Below, piece after piece: positions 48,510 through 60,174 of a stretch of 64,000 nucleotides of DNA (position 1 is the stretch's first letter; each line of letters opens with the position of its first letter). A program made the translations under genes and the position numbers. The DNA comes from Portulaca oleracea (lineage: Eukaryota > Streptophyta > Magnoliopsida > Caryophyllales > Portulacaceae), in NCBI GenBank assembly GCA_029582165.1, contig CM055876.1, positions 22,902,817 through 22,966,816 on the forward strand, in the 5' to 3' direction. A model generated the notes under the pieces. The model did not search any database, was not told the origin of the DNA, and saw nothing but the letters and a program-made list of their open reading frames with translations.

Positions 48510-48973
48510 AAAAGGAAGGTACATGTTAATAGTATATAAGTAGTAATTTCAATCATATTAAGTTACACTTTAATCATGTATCAAGGTATCACAATAAGAT
48601 TGAATGTATAAAATGATTTCAATTTTTTTTTTTAAAAAAATATCATTAGATAAGTTAGTGAAAAAGGGTTTCATACGAACATGGTGAGGTAATTTTTATA
48701 AATATATAATGTGACAAATTGAGAATTAAATTAATATATTGGAGATCATGAAAAGGTGAAAAATGATATTTGAAACTTGGATTTTTTTTTCCTAACAACG
48801 TTTTTTCCTTACAAATGGGAACGCACGTTTAAAACAAAGTATTTTACTGAAAATAACTCAACCAACTAATATACAAAATTAAGAAAATACATTGATAATA
48901 ATAAATTACAATAATATCACGATATTTCAAATTCAATTTGAAATAAATATTGTACATCAAACTCAAAATGGGT
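48510..48973. other. No gene seen
   Basis: AT-rich spacer between the half-LINE and the TRIM. Confidence 0.5.
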
Positions 48974-49231
48974 TGTAAAGTATAAAATTACTATTGAATC
49001 TTCAACCATTAGTTTAAATTTTTTATTAAGATAATTCCACATATTATTAGAGCCAAACTAAGTGGTTTCAGGTACGAATTTCCGTAGCCCATATGTATAT
49101 TTGCACAAGATAAAGGGAGTCTTGTAGTATTCACACTTCAAGCCCATTCGAGTGAGGGAGTATGTTAGAGTATGAAATTAAAATTGGGTCTTCAACTATT
49201 AGCTTTACCTTTTAGTTGAGATAATTTCACA
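48974..49231 (+). mobile_element. TRIM element, complete but aged
   Basis: 258 bp. The LTRs at 48974-49041 (TGTAAAGTATAAAATTA to ATTCCACA) and 49163-49231 (TGTTAGAGTATGAAATT to ATTTCACA) are ~69 bp each. A mutated PBS (TATTATTAGAGCC) follows the left LTR. The interior of ~120 bp includes TTTCAGGTACGAATTTC and TTTGCACAAGATAAAGG and ends GTGAGGGAGTA before the right LTR. Same family as 18466 and 34176. No clear target duplication. Confidence 0.85.
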
Positions 49232-50090
49232 AGGGCGACATTAATGCATATCTATATATTCATCTTTTTGTGCATAAGATATTTTAAATCATGAAAATAA
49301 AATATCTCAAAATTTACAGAATCTTTAAAGACAATATTTTCTATGATAAAATTCTTGAATTTTAAAACAAATAAAGACAATATTTTCTATGTTTAGGATG
49401 CAATACCCATAACCATTCACCCTTGTATAATACCAAGTTGATTTCTACTATTTCAATAAGGCTTTCACATTTGATTTTTGACATTCCTCCAATTATTTAT
49501 CTTTTTTTCCGGGGGGTTGTGTGTGTTGGGGGGGAGGGTGTGGGGAGGGGGGTTTTATTGTGAATTATGAAAGAGGAGAAGTGTGTTTTGTGATAGATAA
49601 CTTCTCAATTATCACATCACATCATAGCCACATGCAAGGGTACAACTTGTCTATTAAAACCCTCCACATTTAGGTTTTGATTTTTTAAAGTACGATAAAT
49701 TTATTCTATTTATTCTCAGTTTTTTCATACTATATATTTAGGTCAGTCAAATTTATTGGTAAGATAAATTGGATTGGGTAGTTGTCTACTTATATTTATC
49801 ACAATTTATTAAAATTTATCAAAAATTAACAAAGTTAAAAAAATAAAAAGTAATAATTTAGGAGTCCATGTTCAAAACTCATTCCCTTACAATTTATTCA
49901 TTAGACTGTGAAGTGATCGACTAATGGGTAAAACCTAATTTGTTTGTGAACAAGATCACAAGATCTCTCAATAACCCTCAAAGATAATTGTCGTAGTGAA
50001 GATCTCAAAGAGTGTGTTGAAACTCTATAGAAGTTGAAGAAGAGGAGAATAGTGGTGTTTGGATGATGAGAATTTGTCCCTTATTTGTTG
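49232..50090. other. No gene seen apart from a G-rich tract
   Basis: AT-rich with the G-rich stretch described separately. Short ORFs only. Confidence 0.5.
49511..49552 (+). other. G-rich tract with G-quadruplex potential
   Basis: Five G runs (6, 7, 3, 4 and 6 bases) are separated by loops of 11, 1, 3 and 1 bases, which satisfies the usual four-run quadruplex pattern. Confidence 0.7.
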
Positions 50091-50849
50091 GATTTTAGGA
50101 GTATCAAACTTTTCATTTGGAGAGCATTATCCATGGGATTATGACTTTGATCATGGGATAATTATTGATTGATTAGATCAGTCAGATTCTACTCTATAAT
50201 AATCCACACGTGGGATTATGCAAGGGCCGAAATCAAGAAAATTCAAATCAAGGAAACTAGGCACTTGACACAACCCATATCGTACCGACATGGTCCTTGT
50301 GGTATGGACATGGTCCGTGTTAGTTGATCCAGAAAAACCCGACAAATTGATTGATTAAGGCCAACGATCAGCTAATAATTTAGGTTTGTGGAAAACCCCA
50401 ACATTAGAACTCATAAACAACCAATATTTATGGGTTTTTGGAGGGTTGATAGAAAAACAACAAAGCAATAAACATATGATCAATGATAAAGAATAAAAAA
50501 TAAACTCATCACATTGATCTAGAGTCTTCGAAGGATGTATAAAGAATCACTACCAACAATCCTATGAGAACTCAAAGACTTCACCATTAGCCTAAAGAGA
50601 AATTCACCAATTAATCTAGAGTCACTCCCAATCACCACCAATCAATTGGATAAAAGAAAAAAAGAGAGAGAGAGAGATTTGAGAAGGGTTTTCAAATACA
50701 CAAATAATTTCAAATCATCAATATTCAAAATGCTCCAAAGCTACTTACAAAAGAAATAAAAGGGCCTATTTATAAGGAAGGGGGAAGCCATACTAAAACC
50801 TTGAATTCGGGGTTGACATTGGCGTGTCAAGGTTTGGTATGATCATATC
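50091..50849 (-). repeat. LTR-like segment (promoter-distal part), interrupted at 50849
   Basis: On the minus strand a TATA box (CCTTATAAATAGGCCC at ~50763-50778) lies in a leader-like context. GACATTGGCGTGTC lies just upstream of it, and similar palindromic words resume at 52028 after the inserted LTR. Position 50280-50330 has another ACATGGTCC-type pair. Confidence 0.45.
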
Positions 50850-52019
50850 TGTTGAGAGTATCCCAAAAATGTTCGATATACTTAGAGTATAAATCAAAAT
50901 AATATAGTGATTATATGTCTTACTAGAGACCTCCATATTCAGTAATTAAATATTGTTTAATTACAACTATATTATTTCGTTTTACTAGGTCACACAAGTT
51001 AGTGCCCTGGAACAATATTTGTTGCCAAAATAATATAATATTATGTTTGGAAGTACTATCGAGACTCGAGAGTTGATTAATTTCTTGGAGAAATCAACCC
51101 AATACGGGTTGTGTTGGGATAACACAGACCATGTCAAGCCTGACATGGACCGTGTTAGTTGGCAACCGACTTAAATCGAGTTCTGGAGGTCAACACGGAC
51201 TGTGTTGTACACCATACATGATTTTTAGTAAGGCCCCATTCTTTTATGCGGTGAATTTGCGGTGCGGTAAGTTGCGGTGGGGTAAGTTGCAGTGAGTTGC
51301 GGTGGATTGTTGTAAATTATGGTAGAAATAATAAATGGTTGTTGATATATTTTTATTAGGAAATATGCTAAATAATAAATGAGTTGTGGTGGATTGCGGT
51401 AAGTTGCGGTGGAAATAATATTTTGGAATTTAAATAATTTTGTGAATTTTGTGGAAATATATTAAATAAAAAGATAAATGGTAATTTGTGGTGAGTTGCG
51501 GTAGGTTGCATTAAGTTGCAGTAAGTTGCAGTGCGGTAACTTGCGGTACCGCATAAAAGAACGGAGTCTAAGTCAGTTAAAGGGCATTGTTAACCCCTTC
51601 CCCAAACCACCCATCACTATAAATAGAGAGTTTGTCTGAGAGATTAATTAATCAACAATTTTAGACTCCTAGAGAGATTCCAAGGTGATTTCCTTAGTTC
51701 ATCTATCTTCTAGTTTAACTGTTATCTTTATTATTTCCTGAAACAATCTACAAAATATCATAAATGCATACATCTTAGATTGAAATCAGTATCAATCGAG
51801 TAGATCTAAAAATCGTGTTCTCAGAGTGCTGCGTGGACTTATGGCAGAGGATTTTTGTATTGCAATCTCAAAGGTCAACATTTGCATCAGATAGATTAGC
51901 GACAGGTATAACACTAAGTCTATGCAATTGTAGTTTCCTGGGTGATTAATTGTTTATAATTGTTATGAATATTCCGACAATTAATCTGCATATGTTTAGG
52001 AAATAGATCACCAAAAACT
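50850..52019 (+). mobile_element. Probable solo LTR inserted in the previous LTR, itself carrying a MITE
   Basis: It starts TGTTGAGAGTATCCC, a common copia-type LTR start. CACTATAAATAGAG at ~51612 is a TATA box, and palindromic ACATGGACCGTGT / ACACGGACTGTGT words lie at 51116-51212. The right edge is only approximate and no target duplication was found. Confidence 0.45.
51232..51568. mobile_element. Tourist/Harbinger-like MITE, family copy 2
   Basis: 337 bp. The ends are GGCCCCATTCTTTTATGCGG and, inverted, GACTCCGTTCTTTTATGCGG. TAA flanks both sides (51229-51231 and 51569-51571). The interior repeats GCGGTAAGTTGCGGT-like words. Confidence 0.88.
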
Positions 52020-52652
52020 CATCTATGTTAATGGGTGGCACAGGCGTGCCAAGGTCCGATACGGCTGTACCCAGCCTAAAAACCCTCAAAGTCGAGGGCT
52101 GGCACTGCCATGACAAGGGGGTGTCACGGGCATGCCACTGCCCTGGTCCTCTTCTTGACTTCTCTTCTTCCTTAATTAATTCTCCTCTTGGTCTTTATCT
52201 TCCAAGATGCAACCCTAGGTTGATCCCGCCTCCTTATTTATGCTGATATTTCATAGGGGCTCGAGAGAACTCTAGAAAGGCCCCAAGTAGACCCAAACTT
52301 CAACCCCAAGGTTCAGAATCCGCCTCAAAAAGGGTAATAAACCCGCTCTTTGTTCGATAGAAAAGTGGTAGGTTTGAATCGATCATTCATACTTAGGCTC
52401 ATCAAATCCATCCTCGATCCCATTCGTATCATTAATGCAGACATGGTTTGTGTCAAGTCGTTCTTCATTTTCTGCTTCTCTACATTGTGATACGTGTCGT
52501 GTTACATCTGGCACAAGCTATGTCAGGTCTAATCGAATTTAAAAGCTTTCCATTGACTCTCCCGATTTACTTTAATTTGAACTTATATTTATGAATTTTT
52601 ATTCCTCAACTATTCCTTAATTTTTAAAATATTCGAATAGAGAACTTTTTAC
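52020..52652 (-). repeat. LTR-like segment, outer part
   Basis: It contains GGCACAGGCGTGCC and GTGTCACGGGCATGCC palindromic words (52028-52140), which on the minus strand lie upstream of the TATA box at ~50770. The ORF at 52025-52246 has no domain. Confidence 0.4.
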
Positions 52653-53585
52653 ATTTTGGACCCCGATGTATAGGGTAATTAATTTTCAGGACCCTTGGTT
52701 TTCATTGTTAATTTTTTGGATCCTAAAGTTAATTTGTTGAATAAAAAAGACGTTAAAGTTTGTAGCTGAAAAAAGGCACATGTACTATTTTTCTTTTTCT
52801 TCCCATGTACTATTTTTCTTTTTCTTCCCATGTTTGAATTTATTTCACGATTGGCGTCAACCTTCAAGACTAAAGTTGAAGTTGATATTGAAATTATAAT
52901 ACACTTCTCTTATTCATATCGGAGCTACTTAGACCCCTAAGTACCTTTGGGAGTAGCTCAAAATGTGATTTAGATCTAATAGTCAAATACAGATCAATTA
53001 CAAATGGATTGATAGGTAAGATAACCTTTATAAAGTGTATTATAACTTCAACATTAGTTTTACCTTACTCATTTCTTTCCACCTTTTCTATCACTTATTA
53101 AATATTTTATGGTCTCTAACAAGCTAATTTTACCAAAAATGGTCTAATTGTTAAAACTTATTAAATACTGATTGGCACCAAACTTCATTATTAAGGTTAA
53201 AATTGATGTTGAAGTTGTAATACACTTTGTAATGGGCATCATACCTATCAATCCCTTTGTAATTGATCTGTATTTGACCCTTGGACCTATAGTAACGTTT
53301 CGGGCTACTCCCAAGGATACTTAGTGGTCTAAGTAGTTCCGACATAAATAAGAGAGGTGTATTATAAGTTCAATATCAATTTAACCTTAGTCCTAAAGTT
53401 TTTCACCAATCGAGGAGAAATTCAAACATGGAAAGAAGAAAAAGAACATGACATGGGTTTTTTATTCAGTCCACAAACTTTAAGGCCCTTTTTAATTCAA
53501 CTTACAAACATTAGAGTCCAAAAAGTTTACATTGAAAACCAAGGCTTCGGAAAATCAACTACCCTATATTTTGGGATCCAAAATG
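52653..53585. mobile_element. Large foldback element with ~420 bp arms
   Basis: The outer ends ACATTTTGGACCCC and, inverted from the right, TCATTTTGGATCCC begin two long inverted arms (about 52653-53070 and 53160-53585) around an ~90 bp loop. Several blocks pair, for example CTTATTCATATCGG with CCGACATAAATAAG. Superfamily unknown; ORFs are arm shadows. Confidence 0.85.
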
Positions 53586-53826
53586 AAAACAACCACATAG
53601 TACTTATTGAGTATATATATACAAGGGCTTAATTTATGATTATATGATCGGAGTCATCATCAAGATATAAGCTACACTATCACTTTATTTTTATATTACT
53701 TATATGTTCCTTTTAAGTTAATGTGCATTTTTTTTAATCCAGGTAAAGGAAGAAAATAAAGGAACTTAAGAGACCCTTCTCGCAAGACGTCTTCCGAAGT
53801 TATTAATTATGAAATAAAATAAAAGA

Positions 53827-56800
53827 TTACTCAAATGAAGGGCTAAGATTCCAAACATGTAGATTTTGAGTGGAGTGCCCCTTGTTAGCTAACCAATCTG
53901 CCACCATATTGACTTCCCTAAAAATAAGTTTAACGAAAACACTCTCAAACATTTGCAAATACATCTTGATATCTCTAATAGTCATATCAGCCTGCCACGG
54001 TGTGGACATTTTTTCTCGTCGTTCAAACTTCTAAACGTCTGCGGGACAAGAGATTTGTGTTGGGGTTTACTTTTAATCTCTTTAAGCATTATTCGCACAT
54101 TTCACGAATAATAGTTGTAAATTACTTTCCCTTTACTTGGTGTATCCCGTGAATCATTAAACCAAACTTTAGGAGTGAACATCCACTTGTTCCAACTCTT
54201 TAGGATTAGTCCAATTTGTTCACAAGATGTTAGGATTAAGAAGTACACGAAATCACCCTAAAGTTGTATTGGTACATTGTAAAACCATGTTAAACACAGT
54301 TTAGGCAATCTCGATGTGTTTTGGTTTAAAAGGAGTCGTCGCCCGACTTTTTCTAAGGAGAAAAAGCCAAGACAAAACCAAAAAGAAAACAAGAAAGACT
54401 CCACCTCCGAAACCAATAAGTGGATTCGGGGATAAGGCTACGAACTTGAAAGGTAAAAACCTTTGAGTTCGCCTCTCATAAAAGGAAAGACTATACTAAA
54501 AGTTATGAAATGTGCTTTTAATAAAGTTTGGAAGGAAGATAGATTGAAATTTTACATAACTATATCATTAAATATGCAATAGAATGAAAGAATTATAACA
54601 TATACAAGAACACTTTACATTAGGAAATAAGCACACAAAAGTACCTACATGATGTATTTAAGAGGAGCCTTGCATAACCTTGCTTGAATGCCTTCCTTTT
54701 CACCCTTGAAGATGCTTCCTTGAAGACTTGAACACTCCTTTGGTTGATGTAGAAATAGTACCAAAGTTTAGGTAGAAAAGAGGTAGGAAAAGGTAGGAAA
54801 AAGGCTATTTTTTGTGGGGTTTTTGGTAAGTGTTTTTTGGGTTATTTTTGTGGTGTTTTTGGGTAGTAAAAGGTTAGGCTTTTGTGGGGTTTTGGATGGG
54901 TATGTTTTTAGGCTTAGAAAAGGGTTTAGGACAAGAGTAGAATGAGTATAAGAATGGTAGAAAATTAGGGAAGAGATGTAAGAGAATGGAGAGAAAAGAA
55001 GTGAGTAGGGAGGATAGAATGGTGTAGTGGGTGTATGAGTAAATAAGTTGGTGTTGGATAGCTTATGCACGATATAGATTTAGGTTTATGAATTGTAGTA
55101 AAAGACTAGGAAAAGGGATGACAAGAATGGTGTAAGGATTAGGATAGAAAGTATGAGAGATTTAGAGGCTTAGAAGTGAAAGAAAGAATGGGGGTATGAA
55201 GGGATGAATGGAGGTGTGATAGAATGGTGTAGGGAGGATAGAAGGATGTAGTTAGTCTCCTCCTTATAGCTTTATAGGTGGTATTTATATGCTAAGGATA
55301 CTTGATGGGGGGAATGTACATTCATGCCTTTGCTTGCCTTGGATTCATCTAGTTTAAAGTTTGATCAGATTATAGACATTGAACATGTGCTTCTGTGGTC
55401 GACAACATGCGTGTGAGATGAATTTGGGTGTGAAAGCCTTAAAGGTCGATCGGCCTACAAGAAAGGAGAGGATGAATCTGTCATCGTTCATTTATCATGT
55501 GGTCAGTAATGGTGTGAACCCTTTTAATGGTCGATCGGACTTTAAGCATGTACACACTGTTGTGCATTCTTGGACGATGATGAATAATGAACCTGGCAAT
55601 GAAATTTGAACATGTGACCATGCTGAAGGCCTGTCGGCCTTTAAGTTTGCGTGCATGGAATTTGTGTTTTTTTTATGTAAACTTTGCATGGCTTACATGT
55701 TGTTAACATACCCTTGTGCATATAGGTGCATGGCGTAGGTTTTGGTCCACTTTTATATAGAAAATTGTGCATGTGCGACCATGGTTTGCATGTGAGTTTT
55801 TGCATGAAAATATCCACGTACACTTATGCATGCATGCAAGTCTTTCGGCTTCGGCTCCCCTTATTTACCTACTTCCTAACTAAAATACATAAAAAGAAAT
55901 AATAAAAATTACATTAAAAGTATACAAAAACTGTGCTAAAACCCAATGTCTACACACGACACTTTGAAAATACCTTTAGTTGCCTGAATAAGAATTAGGT
56001 TATCACTTTCATCCTGGACTTTCATAAAACCTGCTTCAAGAGCCTGGTGGACCCCAACCTTGAGTGTCAGGGCTTCCACAAGGAGAATGGGTTGCGAGTG
56101 AAGTTTGAAGGACCCCGCTTGGAAGAGTCTACCCAGATAGTCACGTATGATGAACCAAGTTGTTGCCCCATGTTGGTTAACTTAATTAGCCATCACAATT
56201 GAGTTTATCCCACCCAAGGTTGGGCCGATCCCAACCAATATGGACCGTATGGTGGGAACGAGAGGAAGTAGCTCGCCACATCTGAAGTGAAGAGGAAGAC
56301 ACATTGAAGGAGCTTCTAGCTTGCCACTCCGTAAAGTTCTTCTTTACCTGGATAATAACCCTAACTTGGTTGAAGACGGTATTGTTGTAGGTGCAGTCAT
56401 TCCGCTCTTTCTAGATGTTCCAGAGAAGGTAGGTAACTCTTTTGAGCTCACTTGGGGAGAGAGTAGCGCGATTGCGCGAAGGTTTAAAAGGATATCCTTG
56501 CCACTAGAATCAAGCATCCAGTCGATTGTGGAGTTTAACCAATTGTGATCCTTTACTGTTTTCCACACTTTTCCAGAAAAATGGCATTGGTGGATCAAAT
56601 GTTGATCAGTTTCAATGTGTTCCAAACACACAGTACAAGTAGGATCAATGTTGACACTTCGTCGGGCTAAGTTACCTTTAAGAGCAAGGCCACTATGGAA
56701 AGTTTGCCACAGAAAGGTTTTTAGCTTAGGCTGGACATCCAATTTCCAGATCTACTTGCCCTCCCATTTACCTCTTTCATTAATACCATGGTAGAGCTAA

Positions 56801-57860
56801 GTGACTGACTTAAGGGGAAAATGCCCATCACTTATAAGACCCCAACACATCCCGTCCTCTTGATCAAAAGAGGGGATATGGGTAGAAAAAACAAGTATAG
56901 CAATTTCAGGACCTAGGACATCTCTCAATTTATGGATATCCCACTTTTTATCAATTATATTATAAAATCACTAACAAGAAGAGTATCATAAATGTCTTAA
57001 CTATTCAAATTACAGATGTCAATTAAAGGATCTTGATGGCACCAATTATCAGTCTAGAATTTGATCCTGGTACCATTTCCAATTTTTCACTGGATACCTA
57101 ACTTGTAAAAATTAAAAGCTTTATGTAAATTCTCCAAACCCTAGAGTCTGATGGCTTAGGTTGGTTACTGAAAGGGTTTCCATCCTTTGCGTATCTAAGT
57201 CTCATTTGTTCTACCCATAAGCTATTATCATCATGAAAAAGTTTTCAAATCAACTTACATTGAAAGACTAGGTTAACTGCATGAGTCTTCCTAAAACCAA
57301 GGCCCCCCCTGATCTTTTGGTTTATAAATTTTTTCTCAAGCTAACATTGGCATCCCTTTACCGGAATTCTTCCAGAAAAAGTTCTTATTTAGACCATCTA
57401 ATTGTTCCGCCGTTTTCTTTGGCATTTGAAAACATTGCATAGTATGCGCAAGTAATGATTCTAAATTAGTCTAAATGAGAATTGTTCTTCCTACTTTTGA
57501 CAAAGTATTTGCTTTTCAAGTAGACAATTTTCTATTTTCATTTTCTATAATTGACGAAAACAATTCAACTTTTTACTCCTACTAATAGAAGGACAACCTA
57601 GATATTTGCCCAACGATTGTCTGATATATATGAATGTTGAAGATTGCTTGAGTGATATATTTTTTCCTATTAGTTATCTTTGAAGAAAATATCATAACTG
57701 ACTTATGAAAATTAATAAGTTGGCCTGATGATTTACAAAAATTGTCAAGGGTCTTTTTGAGCAATTTGCGCGCATTTCTTTTGCGCTTATAAAATAAAAG
57801 ACTATCATCAACAGAAACCGATGTCCAAATGATAAATATTTGTAAAATTTTCAAGATGGT
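53827..57860 (-). pseudogene. LINE reverse transcriptase pseudogene, 5'-truncated, split by an LTR
   Basis: Ordered minus-strand remains of an L1-type ORF2. The RT active-site region SVDDSLLFYK with SGQLINFHKSVMIF lies at 57854-57582. The post-RT motif GGLGFRKTHAVNLVFQCKL and NSLWVEQMRLRYAKDGNPF lie around 57320-57190. The zinc-binding zf-RVT domain lies at 56742-56440 (LKTFLWQTFHSGLALKGNL and CTVCLEHIETDQHLIHQC). The RNase H-like RVT_3 domain has its first half at ~56130-55960 (ILLVEALTLKVGVHQALEAG) and second half at 54000-53827 (REVNMVADWLANKGH). The 5' part (ORF1, endonuclease, early RT) is absent, as expected for abortive LINE insertion. There are several stops and frameshifts. The RNase H domain is cut exactly by the solo LTR at 54001-55954. 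Confidence 0.85.
54001..55954 (+). mobile_element. Solo LTR inserted in the LINE RNase H domain
   Basis: It begins TGTGGACATT and ends AATGTCTACA, inverted termini. The flanks CACGG (53996-54000) and CACGA (55955-55959) are a near-perfect 5-bp duplication. Removing it rejoins the two halves of the LINE RNase H domain. It includes GGAGTCGTCGCCCGACTTTT near 54340, a phrase seen in plant LTRs. Strand is not certain. No coding region. Confidence 0.8.
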
Positions 57861-58057
57861 AAAGTGCCAAAATATGTTAAGTTTTAAGTAATATAATAAT
57901 TTTGCTCCTTTCTATATACTCCATTTTCACCGTTGTCTTTTTTTTTAATAATATATAGTATTTAGAAATAAGAGGATTTTATTAATCAACACGGGCTACA
58001 TCAGTCATCACAAATGACAAGCTCCAATTTCTGGTCCATTCTTTTTTCTTTCGTACA

Positions 58058-58859
58058 CTACGGTTGTGTTTGGTTGGAAGGAGGAAATCATTTTCCATGA
58101 GAAATCATTTTCGAAGGAAAATGGTTTTTCATGTTCAATTTCCCACTGTTTGGCAGGAGACAAATCGTTTTTGGAAAAATGACCATATATGTCAATATAA
58201 GTAGCGATATGTGTTACAAACAAAAATATTTGAAGCTCAAAATCCATATTTAAGCTTTTTTTAAAATCATATCTATCATATTGTAAAGCTTCAAGACAAA
58301 CCGATTAAATTGAATTTTGCTCTTAAGTTTCAATCATATTTAACAGCAAAAAAATGTCACCAAAAGTGGCAATAATGTTACAAATGAAAATACTTGGAGC
58401 TCAAAATTCATATTTGAGCTTTCTTAGTCCATAGCTATCAAATCATCAAGTTTCAATTCAAACAGTTAAGTTTGAATTTTTTGAAGTTTCAATTAGTTTT
58501 AGCGGCAGAAAATTCTGGTATATATCACGATAAATGTTATCAGATAAAAATATTTTGAGCTAAAAATTTATATTTGAGCTTTTTTAAATCAATTATATCG
58601 TATTACAAAATTTCGAACAACGTTGATGTTGAATTTCGCCCTCAAATTTCAGTTAGAGTTAGTAGTGAAAACCGATCCAACAATCATGGGTGGAAAATAT
58701 TTTTTTTCAACGTTGAACAAAGGAAGTCAATTTCCTTTCTTTAGGAGAAATGATTTTTTTTGAAAATGATTTTCTAAACTTTTTTTTGTACCAAACACTA
58801 GAAAATTGGAAAATCATTTTCCTTGAAAGTATTTTCTCCCCTTACCAAACACACCCTAG
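58058..58859. mobile_element. MITE with internal ~160 bp tandem repeats
   Basis: About 800 bp. The ends CTACGGTTGTGTTTGGTTGG and, inverted, CTAGGGTGTGTTTGGTAAGG are followed by further pairing (GAAAATCATTTTCC types). The interior carries three tandem units starting near 58201, 58366 and 58525, each with AAAATATTTGAGCTCAAAAT-like and CATATTTGAGCTTT-like phrases. Superfamily not settled (Harbinger- or hAT-like). Confidence 0.75.
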
Positions 58860-59568
58860 TTAAAAGGGGAAAACAACAACAGACATCAGTATATTAATAT
58901 AGAATTTTCAGATATAGACAGTCTTCTCCAAAATTCTTAAAAATTATTGAAGAGAGGAAAATTATAAAAAAGAAAAATAAGGAAAACAAGATTCTTAAAC
59001 TTTAACCTCCCATGGGGTCCATAATTTGTTGTTAATTCACATGTCCCATATTTAGTAGTCATAATCATATTACCCTTGTAAAAGAGAAAATCTTTTGCTG
59101 ATTAAAGACGGCACAATCGTGCAGGTTGGGACCAAGTGAGCAACACATTCTTTGCATATGCCCCAAATTACGAAAAGGATAAACTTTTCCTGCTATGATT
59201 AAGCTTAAAACTAAGGTTATGCTATTGTTCAACGTAGTGCTTTCTTTGCTTTTGGTGTTAGAAAGTAGAATGTGCTCATCATCCACTTGTATCATCATCA
59301 ATTTGACTAGCATTTAAACAAACTTAGTTAGATTAATCATGAAAGGATTATTTCATGATTTATATTTATACATACACACATGCACATAGATATGTATACA
59401 AAAGTCTCTTTTTTTTTTCCCCATGAACGACATTATATTTCATTACAGGAAGGAAGGGTGGGTGATTCAAATCAAAATAGAAGTTATTATATTATAAATT
59501 TGAACAAATGCATACTCGATCTTTCTTGAGTAGAATCTATAATAAAAAAATTCTGGTTATATAAGGTA
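58860..59568. other. No gene seen
   Basis: AT-rich. The minus-strand ORF at 59065-59313 has no recognised domain. Confidence 0.5.
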
Positions 59569-59819
59569 GGCCCCGATCTCTTATACAGTTTGTTGCGGTG
59601 TGGTGAAATTTGAAAAAGTGTAGTTATTGTGAAAGTTGTGGTAGGTGTGGTAGATTAAGAGAGAGAATGTGAAAAGTAGAGGAGAAAAGTGAGGAGAGAG
59701 AAAAATGAAAAAATATATTAGTAATGATTGTGGTGAGTTGTGGTGAAGTGTGGTGGAAAATTAAAGAGTGCAATGCGGTGTGGTACCGCACCGCAACCTA
59801 CCGCATAAAAGAATGGGGC
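59569..59819. mobile_element. Tourist/Harbinger-like MITE, family copy 3
   Basis: 251 bp. The ends are GGCCCCGATCTCTTATACAG and, inverted, GCCCCATTCTTTTATGCGG. TAAGGT occurs on both sides, with one extra A before the left end. The interior has GGTGTGGTGAA-like words. Confidence 0.75.
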
Positions 59820-60174
59820 TAAGGTTTGAAAGTCATGCTTATGTGAGTACTTGCCTGGTTTATATATAAGGTTTTTGTCCTATATTTAAGACTTTTAAAG
59901 TCCAGATTATTCCACAGTATTTTAAAAGTTCAAATTATTGAGACTATCATGATCTAAAATTTAGATTATTTAAATTCATAAACCCCTGAGAAAGTAAAAT
60001 AAAATCATTAAAATTGATTCCTGACTCCTCAAGAAGATAGAGTCCATAATTCCAAAGTTGTAACCTAGCTTTTATCCCCTGTGAGTGCTATATTTAGCTT
60101 TTAAGATTGTGTTTCTGGCACCAAATAATTGGTAATAAGGGTCTTGTGATTGAGAGTGATTCGATATGAATTTT
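59820..60174. other. No gene seen
   Basis: AT-rich with no recognised repeat; short ORFs only. Confidence 0.45.
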
